A program made the position numbers and the translations under genes. From Burkholderia sp. Ac-20379 (lineage in GTDB: Bacteria; Pseudomonadota; Gammaproteobacteria; Burkholderiales; Burkholderiaceae): DNA of 61,002 nucleotides. The stretch covers positions 1 to 61,002 of the forward strand of contig NZ_JAAGPF010000006.1 of NCBI RefSeq assembly GCF_017104645.1, given 5' to 3'. Under the pieces are notes generated by a model. It ran no database searches, was not told the origin of the DNA, and saw nothing but the letters and a program-made list of their open reading frames with translations. Below, one piece after another: positions 14,049 to 23,526 of the stretch (within the stretch, counting starts at the first letter, position 1; each line of letters opens with the position of its first letter).

Positions 14049-15179
14049 TCAGACGAAATGCAGCCACAGCGCGCCGAGTGCGTAGGCGATCAAACCGAAC
14101 GGCACGCAGACCAGATGGAACGGCCCCCAGATGCCGGGCGTTTTCGCGAGCCGCACCGCGATCAGGTTCGCCAGCGAGCCGATCGCGAAGCCGAAACCGC
14201 CCACGCTGACGCCAAACGCGAGCGCCCGCCAATCGCCGCCGAACTCCGAAAGCAGGATCGCGGCCGGCACGTTGCTGATGCCCTGGGACAGGACGGCGCC
14301 CGCTGTATAAAGGCGCAGCGGGGCATCGAGCCCGAGTTGCGCAACCGCACCATGCACGGCGGGCAGCGCCGCGGCGCCGCGCAACACCACGAACATCAGC
14401 ACGAAGATCAGCAGCAGCAGCCAGTCGATCTTCAACACGGCGTCGCGCCGCACGGCCGCGAACACCAGCGCCACCGCGATCACGCCGGGCACCGCGAAGT
14501 GCAGATCGGCCGCCACCACGAACGCCGCGAACAGCACCGCGGCCGTCAGCGCGAGTGGCCGGCGCACCGCATGCGGCTCGCTGTCGCCCGAAAAATCGAG
14601 CGGTTTGGCGCGGAACAGACCGGCCGCCAGCACCAGCAACATGGCCATCGTCATCAACGCGAGCGGTGCCAGTTCGATCACGAAGCGACCAAATGACGCA
14701 CCACTGCGCTGCCAAAGAAACAGGTTCTGCGGGTTGCCGAGCGGCGTGGCGATCGAGCCGGCGTTCACGGCGATCGCCAGACAGATCACGAGGCGCTTGA
14801 TCGGCAACGGCGTGAGCCGCTGCAGCGACACCACGAGCGGCACGGCGACGAACAGCGCCACGTCGTTGGTCAGCCAGGTGGCGAGCACGGCGGCGAACAC
14901 GATCAGCAGCATCGCGAGCGAGCGCTCGGTGCGCACGCGATGCACGATCCGGTGTGCGAGCCACATCAGGAAGCCCGACAGCTCGAGCGCCTTGGTCACC
15001 ATCAACAGGCCGGCGAGCGTCGCCACCGTCTGCCAGTCGACCAGCCCGGCGAGCGCGGCCAGCGGCCGCGGCCGCGCGATCTGCAGGATCGCCAGCGCGA
15101 CGACGAGGATGGACAGCACCGGCTCGCTCGCAACGAACGCCAGCCATTTGCGCGGAGCCACCCCGCTCACCTGACTCAT
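14049..15179 (-). CDS. SLC13/ArsB-like anion permease
   Basis: A membrane protein of 376 residues with about ten hydrophobic segments, of the citrate/arsenite (ion transporter) superfamily. Family-like features are ATWLTNDVALFVAVPLVVSL in the first half, SIATPLGNPQNLFLW, and the second-half repeat ISNVPAAILLSEFGGDWRAL. The substrate (dicarboxylate, sulfate, arsenite or other anion) cannot be told from sequence. I chose the ATG at 15179, eight bases after the parB stop and preceded by GAGGCG. It therefore looks like the last gene of a parA-parB-permease operon, although no functional link to segregation is obvious. Confidence 0.85.
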   Translation of the reverse strand: MSQVSGVAPRKWLAFVASEPVLSILVVALAILQIARPRPLAALAGLVDWQTVATLAGLLMVTKALELSGFLMWLAHRIVHRVRTERSLAMLLIVFAAVLATWLTNDVALFVAVPLVVSLQRLTPLPIKRLVICLAIAVNAGSIATPLGNPQNLFLWQRSGASFGRFVIELAPLALMTMAMLLVLAAGLFRAKPLDFSGDSEPHAVRRPLALTAAVLFAAFVVAADLHFAVPGVIAVALVFAAVRRDAVLKIDWLLLLIFVLMFVVLRGAAALPAVHGAVAQLGLDAPLRLYTAGAVLSQGISNVPAAILLSEFGGDWRALAFGVSVGGFGFAIGSLANLIAVRLAKTPGIWGPFHLVCVPFGLIAYALGALWLHFV

Positions 15180-15186
15180 CGGCGCC

Positions 15187-16074
15187 TCAGGCGGCGATAT
15201 TGCCGCGCAGGCGCAGGAGGATGCCCTCGAGCGCATCGAGATCGCCGAAGTCGATCGTCAACTGCCCGCGGCCACGGCGGCCCAGCTTGATCTTGACGTT
15301 CGAGGCGAGCATGTCGGACAGCTCCTCCTCGAGCCGGCGCGTGTCGCGGCCGCCGTCTTCCTTCGACTTGGCCTTCAGCGTCGGCGCTTCCTTGGTGGTG
15401 TGCGCAACCAGTTTCTCGGTTTCGCGCACCGACAGGCGGCGGTTGACGACCTGATGCGCCAGCGTGATCTGCGTGGCGGCATCGACGGCCAGCAGCGCGC
15501 GCGCGTGGCCCATGTCGAGATCGCCGGCCAGCAGCATGGTCTGCACCGGTGCGGCGAGGTTCAGCAGGCGCAGCAGGTTCGACACCGCGCTGCGCGAGCG
15601 GCCCACCGATTCGGCGGCCTGCTCGTGGGTGAAGTTGAATTCGTCGAGCAGGCGCTGGATGCCGTGCGCCTCTTCGAGCGGATTCAGATCCTCGCGCTGG
15701 ATGTTCTCGATCAGCGCCATGGCCGCCGCGGCCTGGTCGCTGACCTCCTTGATCAGCACCGGCACTTCCGTCAGCCCGGCCAGACGCGAGGCGCGGAAAC
15801 GCCGCTCGCCCGCGATGATCTCGAAGCGATCGGCGCCGACCGGGCGCACCAGGATCGGCTGCATCACGCCCTGCGCACGAATGCTCGACGCCAGCTCCTG
15901 CAGCGCGCCCTCGTCCATCCTCGTGCGCGGCTGGTATTTGCCGGCCTGCAGCTTGTCGAGCGGCAGCGTATTGAGCGCGCCCTCGATCTTCACGGCTTCG
16001 GTGATGTCGGCGCTGCCGCCGAGCAGGGCTTCGAGCCCGCGTCCCAGGCCTTTCTTCTTTGCTACCGCATTCAT
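15187..16074 (-). CDS. parB: Chromosome partitioning protein ParB
   Basis: ParB is the CTPase clamp that loads on parS and spreads along DNA. The 295-residue protein has the ParB N-domain with the CTP-binding region IIAGERRFRASRLAGL. The ENIQREDLNPLEEA box follows, then a helix-turn-helix (THEQAAESVGRSRSAVSNLL) and a C-terminal dimer domain (VKIKLGRRGRGQLTIDF). GAGGGA precedes the ATG at 16074. It sits 38 bases after parA in the same transcript, with parS sites 2-7 kb upstream. Confidence 0.98.
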   Translation of the reverse strand: MNAVAKKKGLGRGLEALLGGSADITEAVKIEGALNTLPLDKLQAGKYQPRTRMDEGALQELASSIRAQGVMQPILVRPVGADRFEIIAGERRFRASRLAGLTEVPVLIKEVSDQAAAAMALIENIQREDLNPLEEAHGIQRLLDEFNFTHEQAAESVGRSRSAVSNLLRLLNLAAPVQTMLLAGDLDMGHARALLAVDAATQITLAHQVVNRRLSVRETEKLVAHTTKEAPTLKAKSKEDGGRDTRRLEEELSDMLASNVKIKLGRRGRGQLTIDFGDLDALEGILLRLRGNIAA

Positions 16075-16112
16075 CGACTTTCCCTCGTTCGATAGTCCGC
16101 TGGAACGACGCG

Positions 16113-16883
16113 TCAAAGCGTCTGCACCCGTTCGATCATCTCGGCGCCGAATTGCAGGTAGGCCTGCGCGCCGCGCGATGCGCGATCGAACACCACGCCC
16201 GGCAGCCCGTAGCTGGGCGCCTCGGCGAGCCGCACGTTGCGCGGGATCACCGTGTCAAACACCTTGTCGCCGAAGTGCGCCTTCAACTGATCCGACACCT
16301 GCTGCTGCAGCGTGATGCGCGGGTCGAACATCACGCGCAGCAGGCCGATCACCTTCAGCTCGCGGTTCAGGTTCGCGTGGATCTGCTTGATGGTGTTGAC
16401 CAGATCGGACAGGCCTTCGAGCGCGAAGTATTCGCACTGCATCGGGATCACCACGCCGTGCGCCGCGCACAAGCCGTTCAGCGTCAGCAGCGACAGCGCC
16501 GGCGGGCAATCGATCAGCACGAAATCGTACTGATCCTCGATCTTCTCGATCGCCGCCTTCAGTTGACGCTCGCGATTCTCGACGTCGACCAGTTCGATTT
16601 CCGCACCGGCCAACTCGCGGTTGGCAGGCAGCACGTCGTAGTCGAGCGACTCGGGGCGCACGCGCGCCTGCTCGATCGATACGCCGTCGACGAGCACTTC
16701 GTAGACGGTCGATTCGCAGGTGGCCTTGTCGATACCGCTACCCATGGTGGCATTGCCCTGCGGGTCCAGGTCGATCAGCAGGACACGCTGTTGCTGGGCG
16801 GCGAGGCTCGCGGCGAGATTGACCGTCGTGGTCGTCTTGCCGACCCCACCCTTCTGGTTGGCCACACAGAAGATTTTTGCCAT
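16113..16883 (-). CDS. parA: Chromosome partitioning ATPase ParA
   Basis: ParA is the Walker-type ATPase that moves ParB-parS complexes over the nucleoid. The 256-residue protein starts MAKIFCVANQKGGVGKTTTT, with the deviant Walker A KGGVGKTT, and has VLLIDLDPQGNATMG and the Walker B region FVLIDCPPALSLLT. There is no N-terminal DNA-binding extension, as is usual for chromosomal ParA. The ATG at 16883 is preceded by GAGGGAC. rsmG lies 56 bases upstream. Confidence 0.98.
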   Translation of the reverse strand: MAKIFCVANQKGGVGKTTTTVNLAASLAAQQQRVLLIDLDPQGNATMGSGIDKATCESTVYEVLVDGVSIEQARVRPESLDYDVLPANRELAGAEIELVDVENRERQLKAAIEKIEDQYDFVLIDCPPALSLLTLNGLCAAHGVVIPMQCEYFALEGLSDLVNTIKQIHANLNRELKVIGLLRVMFDPRITLQQQVSDQLKAHFGDKVFDTVIPRNVRLAEAPSYGLPGVVFDRASRGAQAYLQFGAEMIERVQTL

Positions 16884-16939
16884 CGTTGGTTTGTCCCTCA
16901 ATCAAAACATCGGGTGCGGCTTGGCGCACCCTTCATCAT

Positions 16940-17629
16940 TCAATGTGCTTCGGCAACGCCGACTTCGATCAGATGGCGCTCGGCATCGAGTGCCGGCACC
17001 GCAAGCCGGATCGTCTGGCGAACTTGCGAGCCTTCCGGCAAACGGGCGATTTCGTCGTCGGGCTGCACGCCCTTCATCGCCCAGATTGCCCCGCCCGGCG
17101 CCACCAAGTGCCGGGCAAGGGCGACGAAATCCGACAGGTCGGCAAACGCGCGCGACACGATCACGTCGAACTGGCCCGGCACTTCGTGGCCCGGACGCAG
17201 CGTCTCGACGCGGCCCGTGACGACCGACAGGTTCGCGAGCTTCAGCTCGGCCTTGGCTTGCGTCTGGAATGCGGACTTCTTGTGGACGATATCGTTGAGC
17301 GTGACCTGCCAGTGCGGAAACACGATGGCCAGCACGATGCCGGGCAACCCGCCGCCCGAGCCGACGTCGAGCGCCGTCGTGGCCTTCAGGCCGCGCAGAT
17401 GCGGCACGATCGACAGCGAATCGAGGATGTGCTGAATCATCATCTGGCGCGGATCGCGGATCGCGGTCAGGTTGTAGACCGCGTTCCACTTGCCGAGCAG
17501 TGCGACGTAGTCGAGCAGCTTCGTCACCTGAGCCTCGTCCAGCGCGATGTCGAGCGAGGCAAGTCCTTCGGTCAGCAGCGCGTGCAGCGCATCGCGGGAG
17601 CCCCCCGCCATTGCGTTACGCCCCGTCAT
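16940..17629 (-). CDS. rsmG: 16S rRNA (guanine-527-N7)-methyltransferase RsmG (GidB)
   Basis: RsmG methylates G527 in the 530 loop of 16S rRNA using S-adenosylmethionine. The 229-residue protein has [20 protein letters not shown], the cofactor motif [16 protein letters not shown] and [15 protein letters not shown]. Its ATG at 17629 overlaps the mnmG stop codon (ATGA), so translation is likely coupled. Confidence 0.97.
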   Translation of the reverse strand: MTGRNAMAGGSRDALHALLTEGLASLDIALDEAQVTKLLDYVALLGKWNAVYNLTAIRDPRQMMIQHILDSLSIVPHLRGLKATTALDVGSGGGLPGIVLAIVFPHWQVTLNDIVHKKSAFQTQAKAELKLANLSVVTGRVETLRPGHEVPGQFDVIVSRAFADLSDFVALARHLVAPGGAIWAMKGVQPDDEIARLPEGSQVRQTIRLAVPALDAERHLIEVGVAEAH

Positions 17630-19596
17630 TGCTGCGTCGGGACGTTGTTGCCCCCTGCTTCGCCGGACGTCGAACCAGCTGCCGCGCCGCGACGGCCGAG
17701 GCCGCGCTTCAGATGCACCATCAACAGCGAGATGGCGGCCGGCGTGATGCCGGAAATCCGCGATGCCTGGCCGACCGTTTCAGGCCGATGCTGCTCGAAT
17801 TTCTGGCGCGCCTCGAACGACAGACCACGCACTTCCGCGTAGTCGATGCCTTCCGGCAGTCGCGTGTTCTCGTGCGCACCGTTGCGTTCGATCTCGCCAG
17901 CCTGGCGCTCGATATAGCCCTGGTACTTGATGCCGATCTCAATCTGTTCTTCGATCTGGGCAAGCAGCACCGGATCGTCGGCCAGCGCTTCGGCCGGGCC
18001 GCATTCGCCGCCACGCAATCCGCACACGCCGGCATAGCTGATGCCCGGACGGCGCAGCAGTTCGGCGAGGCTGTATTCGTGATCGATCGCCTTGCCGAGC
18101 AGCGCTTCCGCTTCGTCGGCCGGCAACGTCTTCGGCGTCACCCAGGTCTTGCGCAGGCGTTCTGTTTCACGTGAAACAGCATCGCGCTTGCGACAGAACG
18201 CGTCCCAGCGGGCGTCGTCGATCACGCCCAGTTCGCGGCCTATTTCGGTCAGGCGCATGTCGGCGTTGTCTTCGCGCAGGCTCAGACGATATTCGGCACG
18301 GCTCGTGAACATGCGATACGGCTCGGACACGCCTTGCGTAACCAGGTCGTCGACGAGCACGCCGAGGTAAGCCTGGTCGCGGCGCGGGCACCATGCTTCC
18401 TTGTCCTGCGCATAGCGGCCGGCGTTGATCCCGGCCAGCAGACCCTGTGCGGCCGCTTCTTCATAGCCGGTCGTGCCGTTGATCTGGCCCGCGAAGAACA
18501 ACCCGTCGATCACCTTGGTTTCCAGCGATGCCTTCAGGCCGCGCGGATCGAAGTAGTCGTACTCGATCGCATAACCGGGCCGCAGGATGTGCGCGTGCTC
18601 GAGCCCGCGCATCGAATGCACGAGGTCGAGCTGCACGTCGAACGGCAGGCTGGTGGAGATTCCGTTCGGGTAGAACTCGTGGGTGGTCAGCCCTTCCGGC
18701 TCCAGGAAGATCTGGTGCGAATCCTTCGAGGCGAAACGATGAATCTTGTCTTCGATCGACGGGCAGTAGCGCGGGCCGACACCGGCGATCACACCCGTGT
18801 ACATCGGCGAACGATCGAGGCCGCCGCGGATGATGTCGTGCGTGCGCTCGTTGGTATGCGTGACCCAGCACGGCATCTGGCGCGGGTGCATATCGGCGCG
18901 GCCGAGAAACGAGAACACCGGCACCGGATCGAGATCGCCCGGCTGCTCCTCGAGCTTCGAAAAGTCGATCGAGCGACCGTCGATACGCGGCGGCGTACCG
19001 GTCTTGAGGCGGCCTTGCGGCAGCTTCAGTTCCTTGAGACGCGACGACAGCGTGACTGCCGCCGGGTCCCCTGCCCGCCCGCCGGTGTGGTTGTTCAGGC
19101 CGACGTGGATCTTGCCGTCCAGGAACGTGCCAGCCGTCAGCACCACCGCGCGCGCGCGGAAGCGGATGCCGATCTGCGTAACAGCGCCCACCACTCGCTC
19201 GCCCTCGACGATCAAATCGTCCACGGCTTGCTGGAACAACCAGAGGTTCGGCTGGTTTTCGAGGCGGCTGCGGATCGCCTGCTTGTAGAGCAGACGGTCG
19301 GCCTGGGCCCGCGTGGCGCGCACGGCCGGGCCCTTCGAGGAGTTCAGGATCCGGAACTGGATGCCCGATTCGTCGGTGGCGATGCCCATGGCGCCGCCCA
19401 ACGCATCGACTTCCTTGACCAGATGGCCCTTGCCGATCCCGCCAATCGACGGGTTGCAGCTCATCTGCCCGAGTGTCTCGATGTTGTGCGTCAGCAGCAG
19501 CGTTTTCACGCCCATGCGCGCGGACGCCAAAGCGGCTTCCGTACCGGCATGACCGCCGCCAACGACGATCACGTCAAATTCAGTGGGATAAAGCAT
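17626..19596 (-). CDS. mnmG: tRNA uridine 5-carboxymethylaminomethyl modification enzyme MnmG (GidA)
   Basis: MnmG, a FAD protein, works with MnmE to add cmnm5 to the wobble uridine U34 of several tRNAs. The 656-residue protein starts [20 protein letters not shown] with its FAD-binding motif. It also has [20 protein letters not shown] and the tRNA-contacting GCGLRGGE-type stretch near the C-terminus (seen here as [11 protein letters not shown]). A perfect parS lies inside it at 18163-18178, where it encodes AVSRET. A strong -10 lies about 50 bases upstream of the ATG. Confidence 0.97.
   Translation of the reverse strand: MLYPTEFDVIVVGGGHAGTEAALASARMGVKTLLLTHNIETLGQMSCNPSIGGIGKGHLVKEVDALGGAMGIATDESGIQFRILNSSKGPAVRATRAQADRLLYKQAIRSRLENQPNLWLFQQAVDDLIVEGERVVGAVTQIGIRFRARAVVLTAGTFLDGKIHVGLNNHTGGRAGDPAAVTLSSRLKELKLPQGRLKTGTPPRIDGRSIDFSKLEEQPGDLDPVPVFSFLGRADMHPRQMPCWVTHTNERTHDIIRGGLDRSPMYTGVIAGVGPRYCPSIEDKIHRFASKDSHQIFLEPEGLTTHEFYPNGISTSLPFDVQLDLVHSMRGLEHAHILRPGYAIEYDYFDPRGLKASLETKVIDGLFFAGQINGTTGYEEAAAQGLLAGINAGRYAQDKEAWCPRRDQAYLGVLVDDLVTQGVSEPYRMFTSRAEYRLSLREDNADMRLTEIGRELGVIDDARWDAFCRKRDAVSRETERLRKTWVTPKTLPADEAEALLGKAIDHEYSLAELLRRPGISYAGVCGLRGGECGPAEALADDPVLLAQIEEQIEIGIKYQGYIERQAGEIERNGAHENTRLPEGIDYAEVRGLSFEARQKFEQHRPETVGQASRISGITPAAISLLMVHLKRGLGRRGAAAGSTSGEAGGNNVPTQQ
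18163..18178. promoter_or_regulatory. parS centromere site 1 (perfect)
   Basis: The 16-mer TGTTTCACGTGAAACA is a perfect palindrome identical to the widely conserved ParB-binding site. It lies inside the mnmG coding region, 2.1 kb upstream of parB. ParB should bind here and spread. Confidence 0.93.
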
Positions 19597-19647
19597 TGCG
19601 GATTTCGCGTCAGAACGATCGCGAACCTAGAGAGAAGTATGGGGCGA

Positions 19648-19653
19648 ATTATA
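19648..19653 (-). promoter_or_regulatory. Perfect -10 element upstream of mnmG
   Basis: Read leftward the hexamer is TATAAT, 52 bases before the mnmG ATG. The -35 at 17 bases (ATTCGG) is weak. A parS palindrome lies 57 bases further upstream, so ParB bound there could touch this promoter. It probably drives mnmG-rsmG-parA-parB. Confidence 0.55.
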
Positions 19654-19709
19654 GCGGGTTCGCTTTTGGCCCGAATATCGTCCGAATGGACGAGGCGCAA
19701 AAATCGCTG

Positions 19710-19725
19710 TGTTTCACGTGAAACA
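19710..19725. promoter_or_regulatory. parS centromere site 2 (perfect)
   Basis: A second perfect TGTTTCACGTGAAACA lies in the mnmG-livF intergenic gap, 1547 bases from site 1 and just upstream of the mnmG promoter. Confidence 0.93.
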
Positions 19726-19756
19726 CGCCGCATTTTTCCAACAGACCGGCCGCCGA

Positions 19757-20503
19757 TCAGCCGGATTTGCGGGTCAAGCCAAGGTAGCTGTCGATCACGC
19801 GAGGGTTCTGCGCCAGTTCGGCTGCCGGCCCGTCGAGCACGAATTCGCCAGTTTCGAGCACATAGCCGTGGTCGGAAATCTGCAGCGCCGCCCGCGCATT
19901 CTGCTCGATCAACAGGATGGCGACACCCGTTTCACGCAGCGCACTGACGATGTGGAAGATCTCTTTCACGATCAGCGGCGCCAGCCCGAGGCTCGGTTCG
20001 TCGAGCATCAACAGATCGGGCTTGCCCATCAGCGCGCGGCCCAGCGCGAGCATCTGCCGCTCGCCGCCGGACAGCGTGCCGGCCGCTTGCCTGCGCCGCT
20101 CCTTCAAGCGCGGGAACAGCGCGAACACCGGATCGAGCTGGTCGAGATAGTGCGCCTCGCCTGCCTGCTTGCGGCGGTACGCACCCAGCACGAGGTTGTC
20201 TTCGACCGTCATCGATCCGAACAGCTCGCGCTTTTCCGGCACCAGGCACATACCGCGCACGACGCGCTGTTCCACCGGCAAGGCCGCCACCGTTTCACCG
20301 CGATAACGCACTGCGCCGCTGGCCCGCCCGGTAGCCGGCAACGCGCCCATGATCGCGTTCAACAGCGTCGACTTCCCTGCCCCGTTCGGGCCGATCACGC
20401 TGACGATCTGCCCCGGTGCGACGCGGATCGACGCGCCGTGCAGCGCCTCGACCTTGCCGTAACGCACCGACAAGCCGTCGACTTCGAGGATCGCCGCCAT
20501 CAT
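19757..20503 (-). CDS. livF: Branched-chain amino acid ABC transporter ATPase LivF
   Basis: LivF is the smaller of the two ATPases of the high-affinity branched-chain amino acid importer. The 248-residue protein has Walker [10 protein letters not shown], signature [15 protein letters not shown] and Walker [14 protein letters not shown], with lysine intact. Its ATG at 20503 overlaps the stop of the upstream livM-livG fusion (ATGA). It closes the first liv operon. The true substrate could be another amino acid or amide. Confidence 0.94.
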   Translation of the reverse strand: MMAAILEVDGLSVRYGKVEALHGASIRVAPGQIVSVIGPNGAGKSTLLNAIMGALPATGRASGAVRYRGETVAALPVEQRVVRGMCLVPEKRELFGSMTVEDNLVLGAYRRKQAGEAHYLDQLDPVFALFPRLKERRRQAAGTLSGGERQMLALGRALMGKPDLLMLDEPSLGLAPLIVKEIFHIVSALRETGVAILLIEQNARAALQISDHGYVLETGEFVLDGPAAELAQNPRVIDSYLGLTRKSG

Positions 20504-22299
20504 TCCACCCCGCCGAGATAGGCTTCGAGCACGGCCGGATCGCGCCTGACTTCGTCCGGCGGCCCCTCCGCGATGCGTGCGCCGAACTCCATGACGACGA
20601 GTCGATCGGCCAGATTCATCACGAAATCCATGTCGTGCTCAACCAGCAACACGCTGATGCCCTCGTCGCGCAGCCTGTGCAGCAGCTCGGCCAATTGCTG
20701 CTTTTCCCGATAACGCAGCCCGGCCGCCGGCTCGTCGAGCAGCAGCAACGTCGGATCGCAGCATAGCGCGCGGGCAATTTCGACGATCCGTTGCTGCCCC
20801 AGCGCCAGGCTGCCCGCCTCGTCATGCATCTGTGCGCCCAGGCCCACGCGCTGCAATTGCGTGGCCGCTTCAGCCAGCAACCGTGCTTCCTCACGCGCAT
20901 TGAGCCGCGCGACGCTGCGCCAGACACCGGCCGAGCCGCGCAAGTGCGCGCCAATCGCGACGTTCTCCAGCACCGTCATACCAGGCACCAGCTTCACATG
21001 CTGGAAGGTGCGGCCGATCCCGCGCCGAACGATTTCACGTGAAACCATCAAATCGATCCGCTCGCCACGGAAGCGGATGGCGCCGCCCGTCGCTCGCGAC
21101 ACGCCCGTGACGAGGTTGAACGTGGTGGATTTACCCGCGCCGTTCGGGCCGATCAGGCCGACGATCTGTCCCGCTTTGACCTCGAAGCTGATGTCGTTGA
21201 CGGCGACCAGCCCGCCGAACGTCTTGGTCACCCGCGCCACTTCCAGCAGCGATTCGCCGGCCACGGGCCGCGCACGACGCGGCAACGGCTCGGCCGATTC
21301 CGGCACCCTCGCCTGCGGGCCGTGCGACGGAAAGCGTCCGATCCAGCGCCGTGCGAGAAACGGCCAGACGCCGTCGCGCGCCGTCTGCAACAGCACCACC
21401 ATCAGCACGCCGAACACGATGATCTCGAAGTTGCCGTCCTGGCCAAGCAGCTTCGGCAGCAGCGATTGCAGCCAGTCCTGCAGGATCGTGAGGATGGATG
21501 CGCCAAGCACCGCACCCCAGACATGCGCGGCCCCGCCCACTACCGCCATGAACAGGAACTCGATGCCGTGATTGAGCCCGAACGGGGTCGGATTCACGGA
21601 TCGCTGCAAGTGCGCGTAGAGAAAGCCCGACACGGCTGCCAGCACGGCCGCATAGACGAAGATCGTCACGCGCAGCCACGCCGTGTTCACACCCATCGCC
21701 TCGGCCATCGCGGCGCTGCCGCGCAGCGCGCGGATCGCCCGGCCGGGCCGGCTGTCCAGCAGATTGCGCACCGACACGATGGCCGCCAGCACCACGAGCC
21801 AGATCAGGTAATAGAAGCTGCGGCCGGTGTCGAACGTGAAGCCCGGCACGTGCAGCGCCGGGATGCCGTTGATGCCGTCGTACTTGCCGAGCCACGCCAG
21901 ATTGCCGAACAGATAAAACAGCGCAAGGCCCCAGGCGATCGTGCCGAGCGGCAGGAAATGCCCGGACAGCCGCATCGTCACGGCGCCGAGCACCAGCGCG
22001 ACGAGCGCGGTCAGCACCACGCCGGCCACCAGACCGAGCCACGGCGAGAGGCCGCAGGCGGTGCTCAGATAGGCCGTGGCGTACGCACCGATGCCGACGA
22101 ACGCGGCTTGTCCGAAGCTCGTCATGCCACCAATGCCGGTCAGCAGCACCAGGCCGATCGCGACGATCGCATCGAGGCCAATCGTGTTCAGCAGCGTGAT
22201 CCAGAACTCGGGAATCCGCAGCGCGCCGGGCAGCACCGGCAACGCGAACAGCACGACCGCGAACGCCGCGAACAGGCGATGGCGAAGCCGCATCTTCAT
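20500..22299 (-). CDS. livMG: Fused branched-chain amino acid permease-ATPase (LivM-LivG)
   Basis: One 599-residue protein carries a LivM-type permease (about residues 1-315, eight or more hydrophobic segments, with [18 protein letters not shown]). A short Pro/Arg-rich linker follows, then a LivG-type ATPase (about 345-599: Walker [36 protein letters not shown], and VEHDMDFVM). There is no stop or frame break between halves. A degenerate parS (21031) lies in the ATPase part. It starts four bases after the livH stop. In many bacteria these are two genes. Confidence 0.94.
   Translation of the reverse strand: MKMRLRHRLFAAFAVVLFALPVLPGALRIPEFWITLLNTIGLDAIVAIGLVLLTGIGGMTSFGQAAFVGIGAYATAYLSTACGLSPWLGLVAGVVLTALVALVLGAVTMRLSGHFLPLGTIAWGLALFYLFGNLAWLGKYDGINGIPALHVPGFTFDTGRSFYYLIWLVVLAAIVSVRNLLDSRPGRAIRALRGSAAMAEAMGVNTAWLRVTIFVYAAVLAAVSGFLYAHLQRSVNPTPFGLNHGIEFLFMAVVGGAAHVWGAVLGASILTILQDWLQSLLPKLLGQDGNFEIIVFGVLMVVLLQTARDGVWPFLARRWIGRFPSHGPQARVPESAEPLPRRARPVAGESLLEVARVTKTFGGLVAVNDISFEVKAGQIVGLIGPNGAGKSTTFNLVTGVSRATGGAIRFRGERIDLMVSREIVRRGIGRTFQHVKLVPGMTVLENVAIGAHLRGSAGVWRSVARLNAREEARLLAEAATQLQRVGLGAQMHDEAGSLALGQQRIVEIARALCCDPTLLLLDEPAAGLRYREKQQLAELLHRLRDEGISVLLVEHDMDFVMNLADRLVVMEFGARIAEGPPDEVRRDPAVLEAYLGGVE
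21031..21046. promoter_or_regulatory. Degenerate parS-like site 3
   Basis: The palindromic core TTTCACGTGAAA (21033-21044) is perfect, but three of the four flanking bases differ from the 16-mer consensus, giving 13 of 16 matches. It lies in the coding region for the fused transporter, where it encodes VSREI. Binding is likely weaker than at sites 1 and 2. Confidence 0.55.
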
Positions 22300-22303
22300 C
22301 GCG

Positions 22304-23359
22304 TCAGCCCTCCTCGTCGTCGTTCTGCGGCGACGCGAGGCTGCGCCAGAGCAGCACCGGGATGATCAGCGTGAACACGATCACCTCCTTGTACGCGCTG
22401 GCCCAGAACGACGCATACGATTCGAGCAGGCCCACCAGCACGGCGCCGGCCGCAGCAAGCGGGTAACCGACCAGCCCGCCGATGATCGCGCCGACGAACC
22501 CCTTCAGCCCGATCAGGAAACCCGAGTCGTAATAGATCGTCGTCAGCGGCCCGACCAGAATGCCGGACAGCACGCCAAGCGCCGACGACAGCGTGAACGC
22601 GAGCCGCCCCGCCTGCGTCGTGCCGATCCCGACCAACTGCGCGCCGAGCCGATTCACCGAGGTCGCACGCAGCGCCTTGCCCGCGATCGTCCGGCCGAAG
22701 TACAACGCCAGCGCGGCGATCATCGCCAGCGCCGTGACGATCACCACCACGCTCTGCATCGAGATCGTCTGCGCGCCGAGCGCGATCTGTGCATCGGAGA
22801 ACGCCGCCGTGCGCGAGCCTTCCGCGCCGAACATCACGAGGCCCAGCCCGACCATCGCGAAGTGCACGGCCACCGACACGATCAGCAGCACGAGCGTGCT
22901 GGCCTCGGCGATCGGCTGATAAGCGAGCCGGTAGACGAACGGCCCCATCGGCACGACGATCGCCAGCGTCAACGCGATCTGGGCCAGCATCGGCAACGCG
23001 GTGTTCGCCGTCGCATGCGCCACGGCGAACACCGCGACAGGCATCAGCACGCAGCGGCCGGCCAGCGTCGTCAACGTGCGGCCAAGCGCGTGGCGGTGTT
23101 CGCGATGCCGGAGCAACGCCGCCACGTCGAGCACGAAGCTGGCGATGCCGAGCACGACGAGCAGCCAGCAGGTCGCGGGCACCTTCTGCGCCTGCAACGC
23201 CGCCAGCGTCAGCGCGCCATAGGCCACGAACTCGCCTTGCGGGATGAAGATCACGCGCGTCACGGAAAACACCAGAACCAGCGCCAGCGCGAGCAGCGCA
23301 TAGATCGCACCGGTCGTGATGCCGTCCTGCGCGAGAATCAGCGCAATCGAAAGATCCAT
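22304..23359 (-). CDS. livH: Branched-chain amino acid ABC permease LivH
   Basis: Inner-membrane permease of 351 residues with about eight hydrophobic segments. Family landmarks are [20 protein letters not shown] near the N-terminus and [21 protein letters not shown] with [17 protein letters not shown] near the C-terminus. I chose the ATG at 23359 ([13 protein letters not shown]). The longer frame upstream is only the translation of a 12-base tandem repeat rich in Pro and Leu. It follows livK after 167 bases containing a hairpin. Confidence 0.92.
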   Translation of the reverse strand: MDLSIALILAQDGITTGAIYALLALALVLVFSVTRVIFIPQGEFVAYGALTLAALQAQKVPATCWLLVVLGIASFVLDVAALLRHREHRHALGRTLTTLAGRCVLMPVAVFAVAHATANTALPMLAQIALTLAIVVPMGPFVYRLAYQPIAEASTLVLLIVSVAVHFAMVGLGLVMFGAEGSRTAAFSDAQIALGAQTISMQSVVVIVTALAMIAALALYFGRTIAGKALRATSVNRLGAQLVGIGTTQAGRLAFTLSSALGVLSGILVGPLTTIYYDSGFLIGLKGFVGAIIGGLVGYPLAAAGAVLVGLLESYASFWASAYKEVIVFTLIIPVLLWRSLASPQNDDEEG

Positions 23360-23394
23360 GCGATCGAATCCGGTTGGGTCGGGAAGCGGAGATC

Positions 23395-23466
23395 GAAACG
23401 GTGGCAGAAGCGGCGGCAAAAGCGGTGGCAGAAGCGGCCACGAAAGCGGAGGCAAACGCGGGCGGC
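23395..23466. repeat. Imperfect 12-base tandem repeat, six units
   Basis: Six consecutive 12-base units follow the pattern RAARCGGNGGCA (for example GAAACGGTGGCA, GAAGCGGCGGCA, AAAGCGGTGGCA). They differ at one to four positions. They sit between livK and livH in the untranslated spacer. Confidence 0.8.
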
Positions 23467-23486
23467 GCCCGCCAGGCAAGGCAAGC

Positions 23487-23516
23487 GCCGCGATGTTTCA
23501 CATGAAACATCGCGGC
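23487..23516. promoter_or_regulatory. Near-perfect parS inside a 14-bp hairpin after livK
   Basis: TGTTTCACATGAAACA (23494-23509) matches the parS 16-mer at 15 of 16 bases (A for G in the core). It is embedded in a longer inverted repeat with 14-bp arms (23487-23500 and 23503-23516) separated by CA. It begins ten bases beyond the livK stop, so in RNA it would form a very stable hairpin, and in DNA it may bind ParB weakly. Confidence 0.65.
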
Positions 23517-23526
23517 CGGCGGCCAA

